Assembly (NCBI GenBank): GCA_910587295.1
Contig: CAJULP010000072.1
Location: 1 to 43,428, forward strand
Direction of reading: 5' to 3'
Source: an uncultured Lachnospiraceae bacterium
GTDB lineage: Bacteria > Bacillota > Clostridia > Lachnospirales > Lachnospiraceae
Length of the DNA: 43,428 bases
Below the pieces are notes generated by a model. The model saw only the letters and a program-made list of their open reading frames with translations. It was not told where the DNA came from and searched no databases. This document shows positions 1 to 8,757 of the stretch, piece after piece (positions within the stretch are counted from its first letter, which is position 1; every line of letters begins with the position of its first letter). The position numbers were made by a program, and so were the translations under genes.

Positions 1-14
1 ACAATAGTACTCAT
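1..14 (-). CDS. Start of an unidentified gene running off the left edge
   Basis: Only the first codons are inside the window. On the minus strand an ATG at 14-12 is followed by codons for Ser-Thr-Ile. A good ribosome binding site, AAAGGAGA (about 22-29), lies seven bases upstream. The product cannot be identified. The minus-strand orientation agrees with the genes to its right. The SleB gene upstream ends in a terminator at 354-393, so this would be a separate transcription unit. Confidence 0.4.
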
Positions 15-353
15 CACACAGTCTCCTTTATCTGTTTGTTTTGCAATTAACATCATAAAGAAAAACTGTGTGGTTGGGAAGGGGGGATTTTCTCTTCTTC
101 CCTTTTTATTTCTTTTGCCAATTAAAATTATACACTAACTAAATTCCCGTTTAGTTGGGTTAAAGGGGGGATCTAAATGCCCGAAAGGAATGAGATAAAA
201 ATCTATGCGCCAGCTGTGCTGACGATTACCACGTTCGATACCGCTGTCTTCGAAATCGGCGCGTTCGCGAAATGGTTCCTTAAGATTTTTATCCCTCATC
301 CCGGCGGTATTATTTGCCATGTAACCCAACGAAACAGTTCAGCCCGCGCCCAT
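15..353. other. Intergenic stretch with no assignable gene
   Basis: About 340 bases separate the left-edge gene start from the SleB terminator. A 7-bp inverted repeat (AACTAAA/TTTAGTT) lies at 137-156. Both strands are open over about 177-329: a plus-strand frame from ATG 177 with a purine-rich AAAGGGGGG seven bases upstream, and an overlapping minus-strand frame from 329 or 320 to 135 with no convincing ribosome site. The plus frame runs through the terminator hairpin and into the end of the SleB gene. I recognise neither product and cannot support either as a gene. Confidence 0.4.
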
Positions 354-393
354 AAAAAGATAGCATACGGGAAACCCCATACGCTATCTTTTT
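354..393 (-). terminator. Intrinsic terminator after the SleB-like gene
   Basis: An 11-bp perfect inverted repeat, AAAAAGATAGC (354-364) and GCTATCTTTTT (383-393), lies 25 bases past the stop codon of the SleB-like gene. Read on the minus strand it gives a stem followed by a U-run. It is symmetric enough to work in both directions. Confidence 0.75.
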
Positions 394-418
394 ACACACT
401 TTTAAGTTTTACCGCACA

Positions 419-1498
419 CTACCAGAAAACATGGTCTCCCAGCACAAACCCTTCTCTTTTTCCTGCCCGCCTGAAATGAGTAGCGCCGCCAACCGTAGTC
501 TCCCCGTTAATGGCAGCCTGTGCCGCCTGCATGCACAGATCCGGAACTTTCCCCTCATAAACTCTGGCTACCTTTCCTGTCATGGCAGGGGTAAACTGCC
601 CGGAAGCATAGATTACAGAGTGTATGGTATTAGGATAAGCGCCGCTTTTTACGCGGTTCATGACCACCGCGCCAACGCCTACCATGCCGTCATAGGACTG
701 GTTTCCTGCTTCACAGTAGATCAAAGCTCCTAATAACCGCAGCTCGTCGGCATCCGCCGAAACTGCCCCGCGGTTTGCCTTGCGCTTACGTTCCGCCTCC
801 TCACGCTCCCTAACCCGGATCACATCTATGGTCTCTCCTTCGTCAATGTGGAATTTCACATTGATATAATCAGAATCCACATAACCGATCTCATCATTGT
901 ATTCCACGCTGATCCACCGATCATCCACCGTTTCGATAAATTCTAATGTATCTTCATAAGCAATAAAGCCGTAGACATCCGCCTGGTCATCCGGCTCCAT
1001 CCTGACCCTGACAGCCTCCGCATCCAACGTCACGATCCAGTTGCCCACATCCTCCGCCATTTCCTTGGCGTCCTCGCCAAACAAAAGATACTCATCCTTC
1101 GCCCAGCCAATCAGATTCCCTGACTGCAGTTTGGTCCAGCCGCTCTTTTGTTCCAGAATCTTTCCCCCGCAGTCTTTGTACAAAAGACCAACCTTATCAG
1201 AGTCCTCCGTGGCTTCCGCGCGGATGTTCAATGCATTCTGCACGTTTGCCATGGTCAATTCCTGCTCCATGCGCTCCTGCTCGGCTTCAAACTTTTCATT
1301 GATGTCCAAACTTGTCTGCACTTCTACATCGGTGTGGTCTGCGAACACACTGGGATTTAAAACTTCCGCAATACCAGTGCTGGGGAAATCATATCCTCCC
1401 TTTTCACTCGCCTGAACGGTTATTTCCTCTGCTGCAAATAGGTACGGGCAAAGAAAAAGCCCCGCAGCTACCATGAGCAGCCTATTTCTCCGGTTCAT
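419..1498 (-). CDS. Secreted SleB-like cell-wall hydrolase with two SH3 domains
   Basis: The product is a predicted exported peptidoglycan hydrolase of 359 aa. Residues 1-22 form a signal peptide (MNRRN basic start, hydrophobic core, cleavage near FAA). Two bacterial SH3-like repeats follow at about 85-140 and 153-215; these are usually wall-binding modules. A charged linker with a run of Glu/Arg/Lys spans 228-243. The Hydrolase_2 (SleB/CwlJ) domain fills 253-359. It contains the motif YCEAGNQS with the probable catalytic Glu263, then VVMNRV and the terminal THFRR...HVFW. The start is set by GGAGGTAACAAAATG. Longer in-frame extensions upstream are repeat DNA. SleB relatives act in spore cortex lysis, but many Lachnospiraceae carry SH3-SleB proteins that may remodel vegetative wall, so the exact role is open. 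Confidence 0.88.
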   Translation of the reverse strand: MNRRNRLLMVAAGLFLCPYLFAAEEITVQASEKGGYDFPSTGIAEVLNPSVFADHTDVEVQTSLDINEKFEAEQERMEQELTMANVQNALNIRAEATEDSDKVGLLYKDCGGKILEQKSGWTKLQSGNLIGWAKDEYLLFGEDAKEMAEDVGNWIVTLDAEAVRVRMEPDDQADVYGFIAYEDTLEFIETVDDRWISVEYNDEIGYVDSDYINVKFHIDEGETIDVIRVREREEAERKRKANRGAVSADADELRLLGALIYCEAGNQSYDGMVGVGAVVMNRVKSGAYPNTIHSVIYASGQFTPAMTGKVARVYEGKVPDLCMQAAQAAINGETTVGGATHFRRAGKREGFVLGDHVFW

Positions 1499-1504
1499 TT
1501 TGTT

Positions 1505-1875
1505 ACCTCCATATCGGGCATAATTGTTCCATGAGGGCAGGATTTCCACGTGCAGGCACGGCAAATGTCTTTCGGCTGCTTGGCTCTTTTTGGCTCCTGC
1601 CGGGCAGACACTCGAAAGCCTTCGGCTTTCTCGTTCGCTTCGCTCGCCAAATATCCAAAAGGCCATTTCCACGTGCAAGCACGGCAAATGTCTTTCGGCT
1701 GCTTGGCTCTTTTTGCTCCTGCCGGGCAGACACTCGAAAGCCTTCGGCTTTCTCGTTCGCTTCGCTCGCCAAATATCCAAAAGGCCATTTCCACGTGCAG
1801 GCACGGCAAATGTCTTTCGGCTGCTTGGCTCTGCCCTTTAAATGTTACAACTTTATTACATCAAATATGTCACTA
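1505..1875 (-). promoter_or_regulatory. Long repeat-containing 5' leader of the SleB-like gene
   Basis: The promoter at 1876-1904 should start transcription near 1869, leaving about 370 untranslated bases before the ATG at 1498. Most of the leader is the 122/123-bp tandem repeat. Each unit contains a hairpin built on GAAAGCC-TTC-GGCTTTC. The extent is inferred from promoter and start codon only. Confidence 0.45.
1543..1832. repeat. Tandem repeat, 123-bp unit, about 2.4 copies
   Basis: Copy 1 spans 1543-1665 (123 bp), copy 2 spans 1666-1787 (122 bp) and a partial copy 3 spans 1788-1832. The copies are nearly identical. Copies 1 and 2 differ by one lost G after the T-run and a G/A change in the first 15 bases. 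Each full unit holds the self-complementary element CGAAAGCCTTCGGCTTTC and the imperfect palindrome around CGTTCGCTTCGCTCG. The one-base length difference breaks the reading frame between copies, so the repeat does not look protein-coding. Confidence 0.9.
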
Positions 1876-1904
1876 ATATTAACAAACTGTGCCGTATTTG
1901 TCAA
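1876..1904 (-). promoter_or_regulatory. Sigma-A promoter for the SleB-like gene
   Basis: On the minus strand a perfect -35 TTGACA (1904-1899), a 17-bp spacer and a -10 TAATAT (1881-1876) are present. The surrounding 1833-1973 stretch is AT-rich and lies just past the proC stop codon. Confidence 0.7.
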
Positions 1905-1973
1905 GTTTACCCGTTTTAGCTGGAGATTTCCACCATTTTTGTTCCAAATAATCCCTTATATATTACGGTTATT

Positions 1974-2768
1974 TTACAATTGTTTCGATTTTTCGACACA
2001 GGCTTCCACCGCCCCCATCACACTGCCCCGAAGCCCCATCTCTTCCAGCGTCTGCACCCCCTCAATAGTGGTGCCGCCGGGAGAACAGACCATATCCTTC
2101 AGTTCGCCGGGATGTTTCCCTGTCTCCAGCAAAAGCTTTGCGCTGCCCATCACGCTTTGTGCCGCCAGACGGTAAGCCTGGGCTCTTGGCATCCCTGCCT
2201 TCACACCGCCATCCGCTAAAGCCTCCAGAAACATGAACACAAAAGCCGGGGAGCTGCCGCTTACCGCCCCTGCCGCATCCATCAGCTTTTCCGGGATTTC
2301 TTCCGCAATGCCGAAACTTTCAAACATTTCCATACAAAATGCCATATCCTCTTCCGTGACCCTTTCATTCCGGCACACGCTGCTGCAGCCTGCCATGACC
2401 ATTGCCGGGGTATTCGGCATACACCTGACCAGCTTTATGCTTTTCCCAAAAGCGTTTTCTATCCATGCAAGGCTCTTGCCTGCGGCAATGCTTACCACCA
2501 CCGCGTCCGGCTTTATGTCCCCGCGGATCTCCCCGATCACTGTCTCCATCATCTGAGGCTTCACCGCAAGAACCAGTATATCCGCTTCCCTGGCCACCTG
2601 CCGGTTTTCCTCATATACCGCTATCCCGTATTTTTTTTGGACGGCTTCCCTTGTTTCTTTCGTTCTGGCAGAGCCAGAAAGCATGGACGGCTTGACAACT
2701 TCCTTTGCCAGCATACCGCTGATGATTGCCTTTGCCATATTTCCAAGCCCAATAAATCCGATCGTCAT
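1974..2768 (-). CDS. proC: Pyrroline-5-carboxylate reductase
   Basis: The product is the last enzyme of proline synthesis, reducing pyrroline-5-carboxylate to proline with NAD(P)H in the cytoplasm. It is 264 aa, normal for the family. The N-terminus MTIGFIGLGNMAKAI is the Rossmann dinucleotide-binding loop (GxGxMA). The signature near the C-terminus, SPGGTTIEGVQTLE (about 225-240), is the ProC dimerisation and substrate-binding motif. The gene overlaps the upstream methyltransferase gene by four bases (ATGA), which indicates translational coupling. A ribosome site GAAGGAAA precedes the ATG. Confidence 0.95.
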   Translation of the reverse strand: MTIGFIGLGNMAKAIISGMLAKEVVKPSMLSGSARTKETREAVQKKYGIAVYEENRQVAREADILVLAVKPQMMETVIGEIRGDIKPDAVVVSIAAGKSLAWIENAFGKSIKLVRCMPNTPAMVMAGCSSVCRNERVTEEDMAFCMEMFESFGIAEEIPEKLMDAAGAVSGSSPAFVFMFLEALADGGVKAGMPRAQAYRLAAQSVMGSAKLLLETGKHPGELKDMVCSPGGTTIEGVQTLEEMGLRGSVMGAVEACVEKSKQL

Positions 2769-3661
2769 TTTCCTTCTTCCTTTCTGTCCTGTCCTGCCGC
2801 CTGATAAAGCAGAAGCGCTGCTGCCACTGCTGCGTTTAGTGATTCCAGACTGCCTGCCATGGGTATCTTTATGTATTGGTCCGCCAGATCCGCCGTTTCC
2901 TTCCTGAGCCCATTCCCTTCATTCCCGATTAAAAATGCGCTCCCCCCTTGGTAACGGATCCTGTCAAAATACCGCTCCCCCTCAAGGTGGGCCGCATAAA
3001 CAGTCACGCCGCCTGCCTTTACCATGCACACCGCATCTTTTAAATCCTCCTGATAAACAAAGGGAACACGGTAAAGAGACCCCATGGTGGAACGGATGGT
3101 CTTGGGGTTATAAACGTCCACGCAGCCCCTGCTTAGGATCACGCCGCTGGCGCCTGCCCCTTCCGCCGTCCGCAGCATAGTTCCCAGATTTCCCGGATCT
3201 TGGATATCCTCCAGGATTAAAAAAAGAGGCATCTTCCCGCCTGCTTCCTGTCGGTCTTTTGCCTGTCCGACCATTTCCTCCAGGGAGTAGAAAAACTGCT
3301 CCATCACAAACAAAATCCCCTGGGGGGTACAGGTATCCGTGATCTTTTGAAATACTTCATCGCTGACCGACTCCACAAAAACCCCCTGCTCCCTGCACAT
3401 TAGAAGTTTTTGCAAAGCCCCTTCTCTCCTGCCGCCTTCATCCCGGTCATCTGTAAGGCCTGATCTGCCGGCTTGGTTTCCCTGTTTCAAAAGCGTCAGA
3501 AAACTTTCCGAATAATAGACTTCCCGAAGCTTTTCCTGGGGCGCTTCCCCGAACATCCGGATCCCTTCGGCTATAAACAGCCCTTCCTTGTTCCGGCTGC
3601 GGCTCTTTTCCCGTAAAGTGACCAAATGCTTGATACGGCTGTTGCTTAAACTGGTGATCAT
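2765..3661 (-). CDS. SpoU/TrmH-family RNA 2'-O-methyltransferase
   Basis: The product is a 298-aa SAM-dependent RNA methyltransferase of the SPOUT class, predicted to methylate a ribose 2'-OH in rRNA or tRNA. The N-terminal third (SLSNSRIKHL, then the EGIRMFGEA region) is the SpoU substrate-binding domain. The catalytic trefoil-knot half shows LILEDIQDPGNLGTMLRTA (motif 1), LIGNEGNGLRKE (motif 2) and IPMAGSLESLNAAVAAAL (motif 3). It resembles RlmB/TrmH-type proteins of Firmicutes; the target base cannot be told. It overlaps proC by four bases. A hairpin lies between it and the upstream pfkA. Confidence 0.92.
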   Translation of the reverse strand: MITSLSNSRIKHLVTLREKSRSRNKEGLFIAEGIRMFGEAPQEKLREVYYSESFLTLLKQGNQAGRSGLTDDRDEGGRREGALQKLLMCREQGVFVESVSDEVFQKITDTCTPQGILFVMEQFFYSLEEMVGQAKDRQEAGGKMPLFLILEDIQDPGNLGTMLRTAEGAGASGVILSRGCVDVYNPKTIRSTMGSLYRVPFVYQEDLKDAVCMVKAGGVTVYAAHLEGERYFDRIRYQGGSAFLIGNEGNGLRKETADLADQYIKIPMAGSLESLNAAVAAALLLYQAAGQDRKEEGK

Positions 3662-3677
3662 CTTTCCGACTCCCTTT

Positions 3678-3710
3678 AAAAACGTAAGGCAGAGGCCATG
3701 CCCCTGCCTT
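3678..3710 (-). terminator. Hairpin with U-run between pfkA and the methyltransferase gene
   Basis: AAGGCAG (3686-3692) and CTGCCTT (3704-3710) form a stem whose inner GG/CC extends it. On the minus strand it is followed after three bases by TTTTT (3682-3678). It sits 8 bases past the pfkA stop and ahead of the methyltransferase ribosome site. It may partly terminate or stabilise the upstream transcript. Confidence 0.55.
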
Positions 3711-3718
3711 GATCTTAT

Positions 3719-4693
3719 TTACTGTGATAATAATTTGCTTACATTAAACTGATATTCTGATATCTCTTTCTTCATAGCCAGCGCTTCTTCAATATCGAAA
3801 TCCACAAACTCCGCATTCCGGTAACCCACTACCCGGTTGCTCTTTCCTCCACACAAAAGGTCTGCCGCATAAGCGCCCATGATGGATGCGTAAAACCGGT
3901 CCTTACAGGTAGGGGAGCCGCCTCGCTGCATGTATCCTAAGATCGTGGCCCTGGTCTCAATGCCGGTAGCCGCCTCAATCCTCCTTGCCATGGAAGTGGA
4001 ATGCCCAATCCCCTCCGCATTGACAATGATATGGTGCTTTTTACCGTGTTTCCGGTTCCTGATAATGTTATTGATGATGCTCTGTTCATTAAAATCATAT
4101 TTTTCCGGAAGCAGAATATCCTCCGCACCGTTTGCCACCCCGCACCACAGTGCGATATAGCCTGCATTCCTTCCCATAACCTCAATGATACTGCATCTTT
4201 CATGGGAAGACGAGGTATCCCTGACCTTATCGATAGCCTGCATGGCTGTGTTGATCGCCGTGTCAAAACCGATGGTGTAGTCCGTACAGGCAATATCAAG
4301 ATCGATCGTTCCCGGAATGCCTACGGTATTGATCCCGTGCCTCGCCAGCCCCTGGGCGCCGCGGTAAGAACCATCTCCGCCAATCACCACCAACCCGTCA
4401 ATGCCATACTCCCTGCAGATGTCAGCCGCTTTCTGCTGCACTTCTTCCTGTTTAAATTCCGGGCAGCGGGCCGTTCCTAATATGGTTCCGCCCCTTTGGA
4501 TGGTATCCGAAACATCTTTCTTTTCCATATCCAGGATCTCTTCGTTTAAAAGCCCCTGATATCCCTTTTTAATGCCCTTCACTTTAACGCCGTTTCCGAT
4601 CGCCTTACGCACTACCGCACGGATTGCGGCGTTCATACCGGGTGCGTCACCGCCGCTGGTGAGCACGCCAATGGTCTTAATTTCTTTTGCCAT
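3719..4693 (-). CDS. pfkA: ATP-dependent 6-phosphofructokinase
   Basis: The product phosphorylates fructose 6-phosphate to the 1,6-bisphosphate in glycolysis. At 324 aa it is the usual bacterial short form. The sequence shows GVLTSGGDAPGMNAAIR (nucleotide loop), VIGGDGSYRGA (Gly at the position that marks ATP use) and GIPGTID with Gly rather than the Lys of PPi-dependent enzymes. The catalytic-base motif reads TIDLDIA where Escherichia coli has TIDND; I recall this variant from clostridia. MGRNAGYIAL and MQRGGSPTCKDR are also present. It lies 53 bp downstream of dnaE, an arrangement common in Firmicutes. Confidence 0.95.
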   Translation of the reverse strand: MAKEIKTIGVLTSGGDAPGMNAAIRAVVRKAIGNGVKVKGIKKGYQGLLNEEILDMEKKDVSDTIQRGGTILGTARCPEFKQEEVQQKAADICREYGIDGLVVIGGDGSYRGAQGLARHGINTVGIPGTIDLDIACTDYTIGFDTAINTAMQAIDKVRDTSSSHERCSIIEVMGRNAGYIALWCGVANGAEDILLPEKYDFNEQSIINNIIRNRKHGKKHHIIVNAEGIGHSTSMARRIEAATGIETRATILGYMQRGGSPTCKDRFYASIMGAYAADLLCGGKSNRVVGYRNAEFVDFDIEEALAMKKEISEYQFNVSKLLSQ

Positions 4694-4746
4694 AGCTGAT
4701 TCCGTCCTTTCTCTGGTTTTTATTTTATCCTTTTTTCAAACGGTTT

Positions 4747-7700
4747 TCAATCCCTTTTCACATTCCAGACAATTTTTATGTTATCTTTCCCAAACCGCCC
4801 CGAAAGCTTCTCCAAAAGCGTCTCATCCGCATTCACGTTTTTGTTGGGCGGCAGTGTTTTCATTACCTTTTTATCTTCGACATAAATGACCACGCCATCG
4901 CGCCCGTCAGAATCCGCCATCAGGGAAAACAGCTCTTCCTGCGCCTTTTCGTAGCTTTCCATAGTGGGAAAACGCACCCACAGCTTCTTTGGTATCTCGT
5001 CAAAAGCAGTGATCCTCTCGCAGATCAGCTTACCGTCCTTTTCCTCCTCCACGGAAACCCTGCCCCGGATAAATACTTTATTTTCTTCCATCAGTTTTGC
5101 ACTGTATTTCTCATAATCTCTGGGGAAAACAATGACCTCCACGCTCCCCACCAGATCTTCCACTTGCAAAAAGGACATGACCTTGTCATTCTTCGTGTAT
5201 TTGATCTTTTTGTCCGCAATCATACCGCCGATGGTCACCACCGACTGATCTTTTACCCTGGCCGCGCCGGTTTCCTCATCCAGCATGAAATCCGCCGTGG
5301 TATTGGTGATCCCCTTCCGCCAGAGTTCCTCCTGCTCCTCTAAGGGATGGCCGCTGATATACACCCCCAGCACCTCTTTTTCAAAGGCCAGCAGCATCTC
5401 CTTGGAATATTCCCCCACATCGGGAAGTTTTACCTCAAATTCTTCCTTCTGGCTCTCGTCCACAATGTCAAATAAGCTGATCTGTCCGGCCATATTATTT
5501 TTCCTGTCATGGATAATCCGTTCCATGATCTGCACGTAAGCGCTCATAAACTGCTTTCTGGTGCCGGGAAGGGAATCAAACGCCCCCGCTTTTATGAAAT
5601 TCTCAATGGCCTTTTTATTCACTTCCTTATCCGCCATCCTGGTGATAAAGTCTTTCAGGTTCGTGTAAAGCCCTCTTTCGTTCCTCTCTCCTACCACTGC
5701 CTCGATCACCGGCCGGCCCACGCTTTTAATGGCGGTCAGCGCGTAACGGATGGACTTACCGTCCACGGAAAACTGGCCCTCCCCTTTATTGATATCCGGC
5801 GGCAGGATAGCAATGCCCATGTTCCGGCAGACCATGATGTACTCCGCCACTTTGCCCGGGTTATCGATCACCGAGGTCATCAGCGCCGCCATAAATTCCA
5901 CCGGATAATAATACTTCAAATACGCTGTCTGGTAAGAGACCACCGCATAGCAGGCCGCATGAGACTTATTAAACGCATACTTGGCAAAATCCATCATATC
6001 GTCGTAGATCTGGGAAGCCACCTGCTCGGAGATCCCGCCTGCCACGCACCCCGGCACTCCTTCCTGTTCGTTGCCATAAATAAAGTTAGCGCGCTCCTTT
6101 TCCATTACGGACTGCTTTTTCTTACTCATGGCACGGCGCACAAGATCGCTCCGCCCCAGGGTATATCCTCCAAGGTCACGGACGATCTGCATCACCTGCT
6201 CCTGATAAACAATACAGCCGTAAGTGGGGGCAAGGATCGGCTCCAACTGAGGGCAGGAATAGGTAATGGCCCCGCTTCCCTTTCCCTTAACATACTTAGG
6301 GATAAAGTCCATGGGCCCCGGACGGTACAGGGAGATCCCCGCTATCACATCCTCCAGATTCTCCGGCTTCAACTCTTTCATAAAGCTTTTCATGCCGCCG
6401 CTTTCTAACTGGAACACGCCGTCCGTGCGCCCCGTTCCGATGGACGCAAGAACCTTTTTATCGTCAAAATCAATCTTGTCAATATCAATATGGACCCCTT
6501 TATCCTTTTCGATCAGGGCCACCGCATCCCGCAGCACCGTCAAGGTACGCAGCCCCAGGAAATCCATTTTTAAAAGCCCCAGCTCTTCAATGGTGGTCAT
6601 GGTAAACTGGGTGGTCACGGAACCGTCCGCTCCCCTTGATAACGGAACCAGCTCTTCCGCCGGCCTTGAGCAGATCACCACACCCGCCGCATGCATGGAA
6701 GTATGCCGGGGAAGACCTTCCAGACGCTTACTCATATCGATCAGGCTTTTCACCTGTTCATCCGTCTCATAAAGCTTACGAAGCTCCGGGTTTATGTCCA
6801 GCGCCCGGTTTATGGTAATATTTAATTCATTCGGTATCATCTTAGCCAGGTTATCCACATAGGCATAAGGAAGATCCATGACCCTTCCCACGTCCCGGAT
6901 CACGCCCTTTGCCGCAAGGGTACCAAAAGTGACGATCTGGACTACCTTTTCCGCCCCGTATTTACGGCTTACATAATCAATGACCTCCTGCCTTCTTTCA
7001 AAGCAAAAGTCGATATCGATATCGGGCATGGAAACACGCTCCGGATTTAAGAAACGCTCAAACAGAAGGTTATATTTAATAGGGTCGATGTTGGTGATCT
7101 TCAACGCATAGGAAACGATGCTCCCCGCCGCCGAACCCCGGCCCGGCCCTACCATGATCCCGTTTATCCTGGCATAATTGATAAAATCCCACACGATCAG
7201 GAAATAATCCACATACCCCATGGACCGGATTACCGAAAGTTCATAGTCAAGCCGCTGCTTAAGGCTCTGCCCGGTACTTCCGGCCGGAACATCCAGATCC
7301 GCCCCATATCGTTCTTCCATCCCGTCATAACATAATTTATTTAAATAACTCCAGGAGTCATACCCCTTGGGCACTTCGTACCTGGGCAGCTTGGTCACCC
7401 CAAACTCGATTTCCACATGACACCTGTCGGCGATCCGCTGGGTATTTTCCACCGCTTCCCATGCGTAGGGAAACAGCCCCTTCATCTCCTCCTCGCTTTT
7501 TACAAAATACTGGCCGCCCTCATAGCGCATCCTGTCCTCATCCGCCAGCTTTTTGCCGGTCTGGATACAAAGCAGGATATCGTGGGGCTTCACATCGGCA
7601 TCATAGGTGTAGTGCACGTCATTGGTAGCCACAAGCGGGATGTTCAGTTCTTTGCTGATCTGCAAAAGGCTGGTGTTTACCATCCTTTGCTCTGGCAGCC

Positions 7701-8235
7701 CATGATCCTGCAGCTCTAAAAAATAGTTTCCTTTCCCAAAGCAGTCCTGATATTTTAACGCCGCCTTTTTTGCCTCATCAAGCAATCCCTTCTGGATATA
7801 TCTTGGCACTTCCCCTGCCAGGCAGGCGGAAAGCGCAATGATCCCCTCATGGCACTTCCTGAGAAGTTCCATATCCACACGGGGTTTATAATAATATCCT
7901 TCCGTAAATCCGCGGCTGACGATCTTCGTTAAATTTTCGTAACCGATATTATTTTCCGCAAGCAAAACAAGGTGGTAATATCTGTCCTCACCACCTGTCA
8001 GTTCTTTGTCAAAACGGGAATTTGGCGCCACATAGACTTCACAGCCAAGGATGGGGTTGATCCCCTCTTCCTTACAGGCTTTGTAAAAATCAATCACGCC
8101 GTACATCACGCCATGATCCGTGATGGCAGCGCTGTCCATGCCAAGCTCTTTGACCCGTTTTACATATTCTTTTATTTTGTTGGAACCGTCCAGTAAGCTG
8201 TATTCCGTGTGGACGTGAAGATGCGTAAATGCCAT
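4747..8235 (-). CDS. dnaE: DNA polymerase III alpha subunit (DnaE type)
   Basis: The product is a replicative C-family polymerase of 1162 aa. The PHP domain covers about 1-280, starting FTHLHVHTEYSLLDG with metal-ligand His residues. The palm includes GPGRGSAAGS (363-372) and the catalytic PDIDIDF (404-410) carrying the acidic triad. A fingers region, helix-hairpin-helix and C-terminal OB fold (near VVTIGGMIADKKIKYTKNDK) follow. No 3'-5' exonuclease insert is visible, so it is DnaE rather than PolC. I chose MAFTHLHVH as the start because AAGGAGAG lies about nine bases upstream of that ATG; a TTG seven codons earlier lies inside the ribosome site. In PolC-containing Firmicutes the DnaE form usually extends primers or works in repair synthesis. 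Confidence 0.96.
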   Translation of the reverse strand: MAFTHLHVHTEYSLLDGSNKIKEYVKRVKELGMDSAAITDHGVMYGVIDFYKACKEEGINPILGCEVYVAPNSRFDKELTGGEDRYYHLVLLAENNIGYENLTKIVSRGFTEGYYYKPRVDMELLRKCHEGIIALSACLAGEVPRYIQKGLLDEAKKAALKYQDCFGKGNYFLELQDHGLPEQRMVNTSLLQISKELNIPLVATNDVHYTYDADVKPHDILLCIQTGKKLADEDRMRYEGGQYFVKSEEEMKGLFPYAWEAVENTQRIADRCHVEIEFGVTKLPRYEVPKGYDSWSYLNKLCYDGMEERYGADLDVPAGSTGQSLKQRLDYELSVIRSMGYVDYFLIVWDFINYARINGIMVGPGRGSAAGSIVSYALKITNIDPIKYNLLFERFLNPERVSMPDIDIDFCFERRQEVIDYVSRKYGAEKVVQIVTFGTLAAKGVIRDVGRVMDLPYAYVDNLAKMIPNELNITINRALDINPELRKLYETDEQVKSLIDMSKRLEGLPRHTSMHAAGVVICSRPAEELVPLSRGADGSVTTQFTMTTIEELGLLKMDFLGLRTLTVLRDAVALIEKDKGVHIDIDKIDFDDKKVLASIGTGRTDGVFQLESGGMKSFMKELKPENLEDVIAGISLYRPGPMDFIPKYVKGKGSGAITYSCPQLEPILAPTYGCIVYQEQVMQIVRDLGGYTLGRSDLVRRAMSKKKQSVMEKERANFIYGNEQEGVPGCVAGGISEQVASQIYDDMMDFAKYAFNKSHAACYAVVSYQTAYLKYYYPVEFMAALMTSVIDNPGKVAEYIMVCRNMGIAILPPDINKGEGQFSVDGKSIRYALTAIKSVGRPVIEAVVGERNERGLYTNLKDFITRMADKEVNKKAIENFIKAGAFDSLPGTRKQFMSAYVQIMERIIHDRKNNMAGQISLFDIVDESQKEEFEVKLPDVGEYSKEMLLAFEKEVLGVYISGHPLEEQEELWRKGITNTTADFMLDEETGAARVKDQSVVTIGGMIADKKIKYTKNDKVMSFLQVEDLVGSVEVIVFPRDYEKYSAKLMEENKVFIRGRVSVEEEKDGKLICERITAFDEIPKKLWVRFPTMESYEKAQEELFSLMADSDGRDGVVIYVEDKKVMKTLPPNKNVNADETLLEKLSGRFGKDNIKIVWNVKRD

Positions 8236-8270
8236 TTGCGTGGTCTCTCCTTGCAACTACCTCTTAAGTG

Positions 8271-8299
8271 AATGAAAGCCGCCTGCCGGAGCTTTCATT
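8271..8299 (-). terminator. Stem-loop after the DUF3021 gene
   Basis: AATGAAAGC (8271-8279) pairs with GCTTTCATT (8291-8299). It immediately follows the stop codon at 8302 on the minus strand. There is no U-run on the minus strand (the T-run is on the plus side), so termination in the minus direction is uncertain. Confidence 0.4.
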
Positions 8300-8301
8300 T
8301 T

Positions 8302-8745
8302 TCATTGTACCACGCTTTTTTGATATTCCGCAAGCCGCCTGTTCATCTGCAGGGCAATTTTCTTTCCCCGTTTCCATTCCACTGTCGAGACCACAAGAAA
8401 GAGCACATTAATAAGCACCAGCATACCGATCACATGAGGCAGGTATTGGATCGAAAACCACCCAAAATAAAATCCAAATCCCAACACGGCCACATTCACC
8501 TCCACATAATGCAGAGCCACCAGCAGGACCATCTTTTTCCGGCTTACAGCCTTTTCCGGGTACAGCAACACCCCAACGCTGCACAAGAAAGAGACCAGCA
8601 TCATCTGCCACAAAAGCTCCACCCCCAGTTCTGTCCGGGGCATAAATACGGTAATAAACACAGCCGTGGCAAACACCACGCCGGACATGACACACACATA
8701 CGTGTGCAACAGGCCCTTTAACTTAAGATACACGGTCGTTTTCAT
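8302..8745 (-). CDS. DUF3021 family membrane protein
   Basis: A 147-aa protein with four hydrophobic segments (about 13-35, 43-62, 71-94 and 98-120) and a basic C-terminal tail. Size, topology and position directly after a LytTR regulator match DUF3021, a Firmicutes family of unknown biochemical role that nearly always follows LytTR-domain genes. Such pairs are thought to act as a regulator and a membrane-bound inhibitor or partner (inference from recurring context). The gap to the regulator gene is 12 bp, with GGGGG as a weak ribosome site. Confidence 0.82.
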   Translation of the reverse strand: MKTTVYLKLKGLLHTYVCVMSGVVFATAVFITVFMPRTELGVELLWQMMLVSFLCSVGVLLYPEKAVSRKKMVLLVALHYVEVNVAVLGFGFYFGWFSIQYLPHVIGMLVLINVLFLVVSTVEWKRGKKIALQMNRRLAEYQKSVVQ

Positions 8746-8757
8746 TTGTCACACCCC

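Noticed and set aside
1499..1804. N-terminal extension of the SleB-like protein through the repeats
   Set aside because: The frame is in phase by chance. Copies differ in length by one base, so the encoded peptides differ between copies, and a strong ribosome site and signal peptide fix the start at 1498.
1543..1832. Possible CRISPR array in the repeats near the SleB gene
   Set aside because: The repeat unit is 122-123 bp and directly tandem, with no unique spacers of 30-40 bp and no cas genes nearby.
1524..2175. Plus-strand open frames over the repeats
   Set aside because: They are antisense readings of repeat DNA and of proC, with no ribosome sites and no recognisable domains.
8271..8299. 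Strong terminator driving dnaE isolation
   Set aside because: The U-run is on the plus strand only, so on the minus strand this is at best a weak terminator. It is kept as a low-confidence feature.
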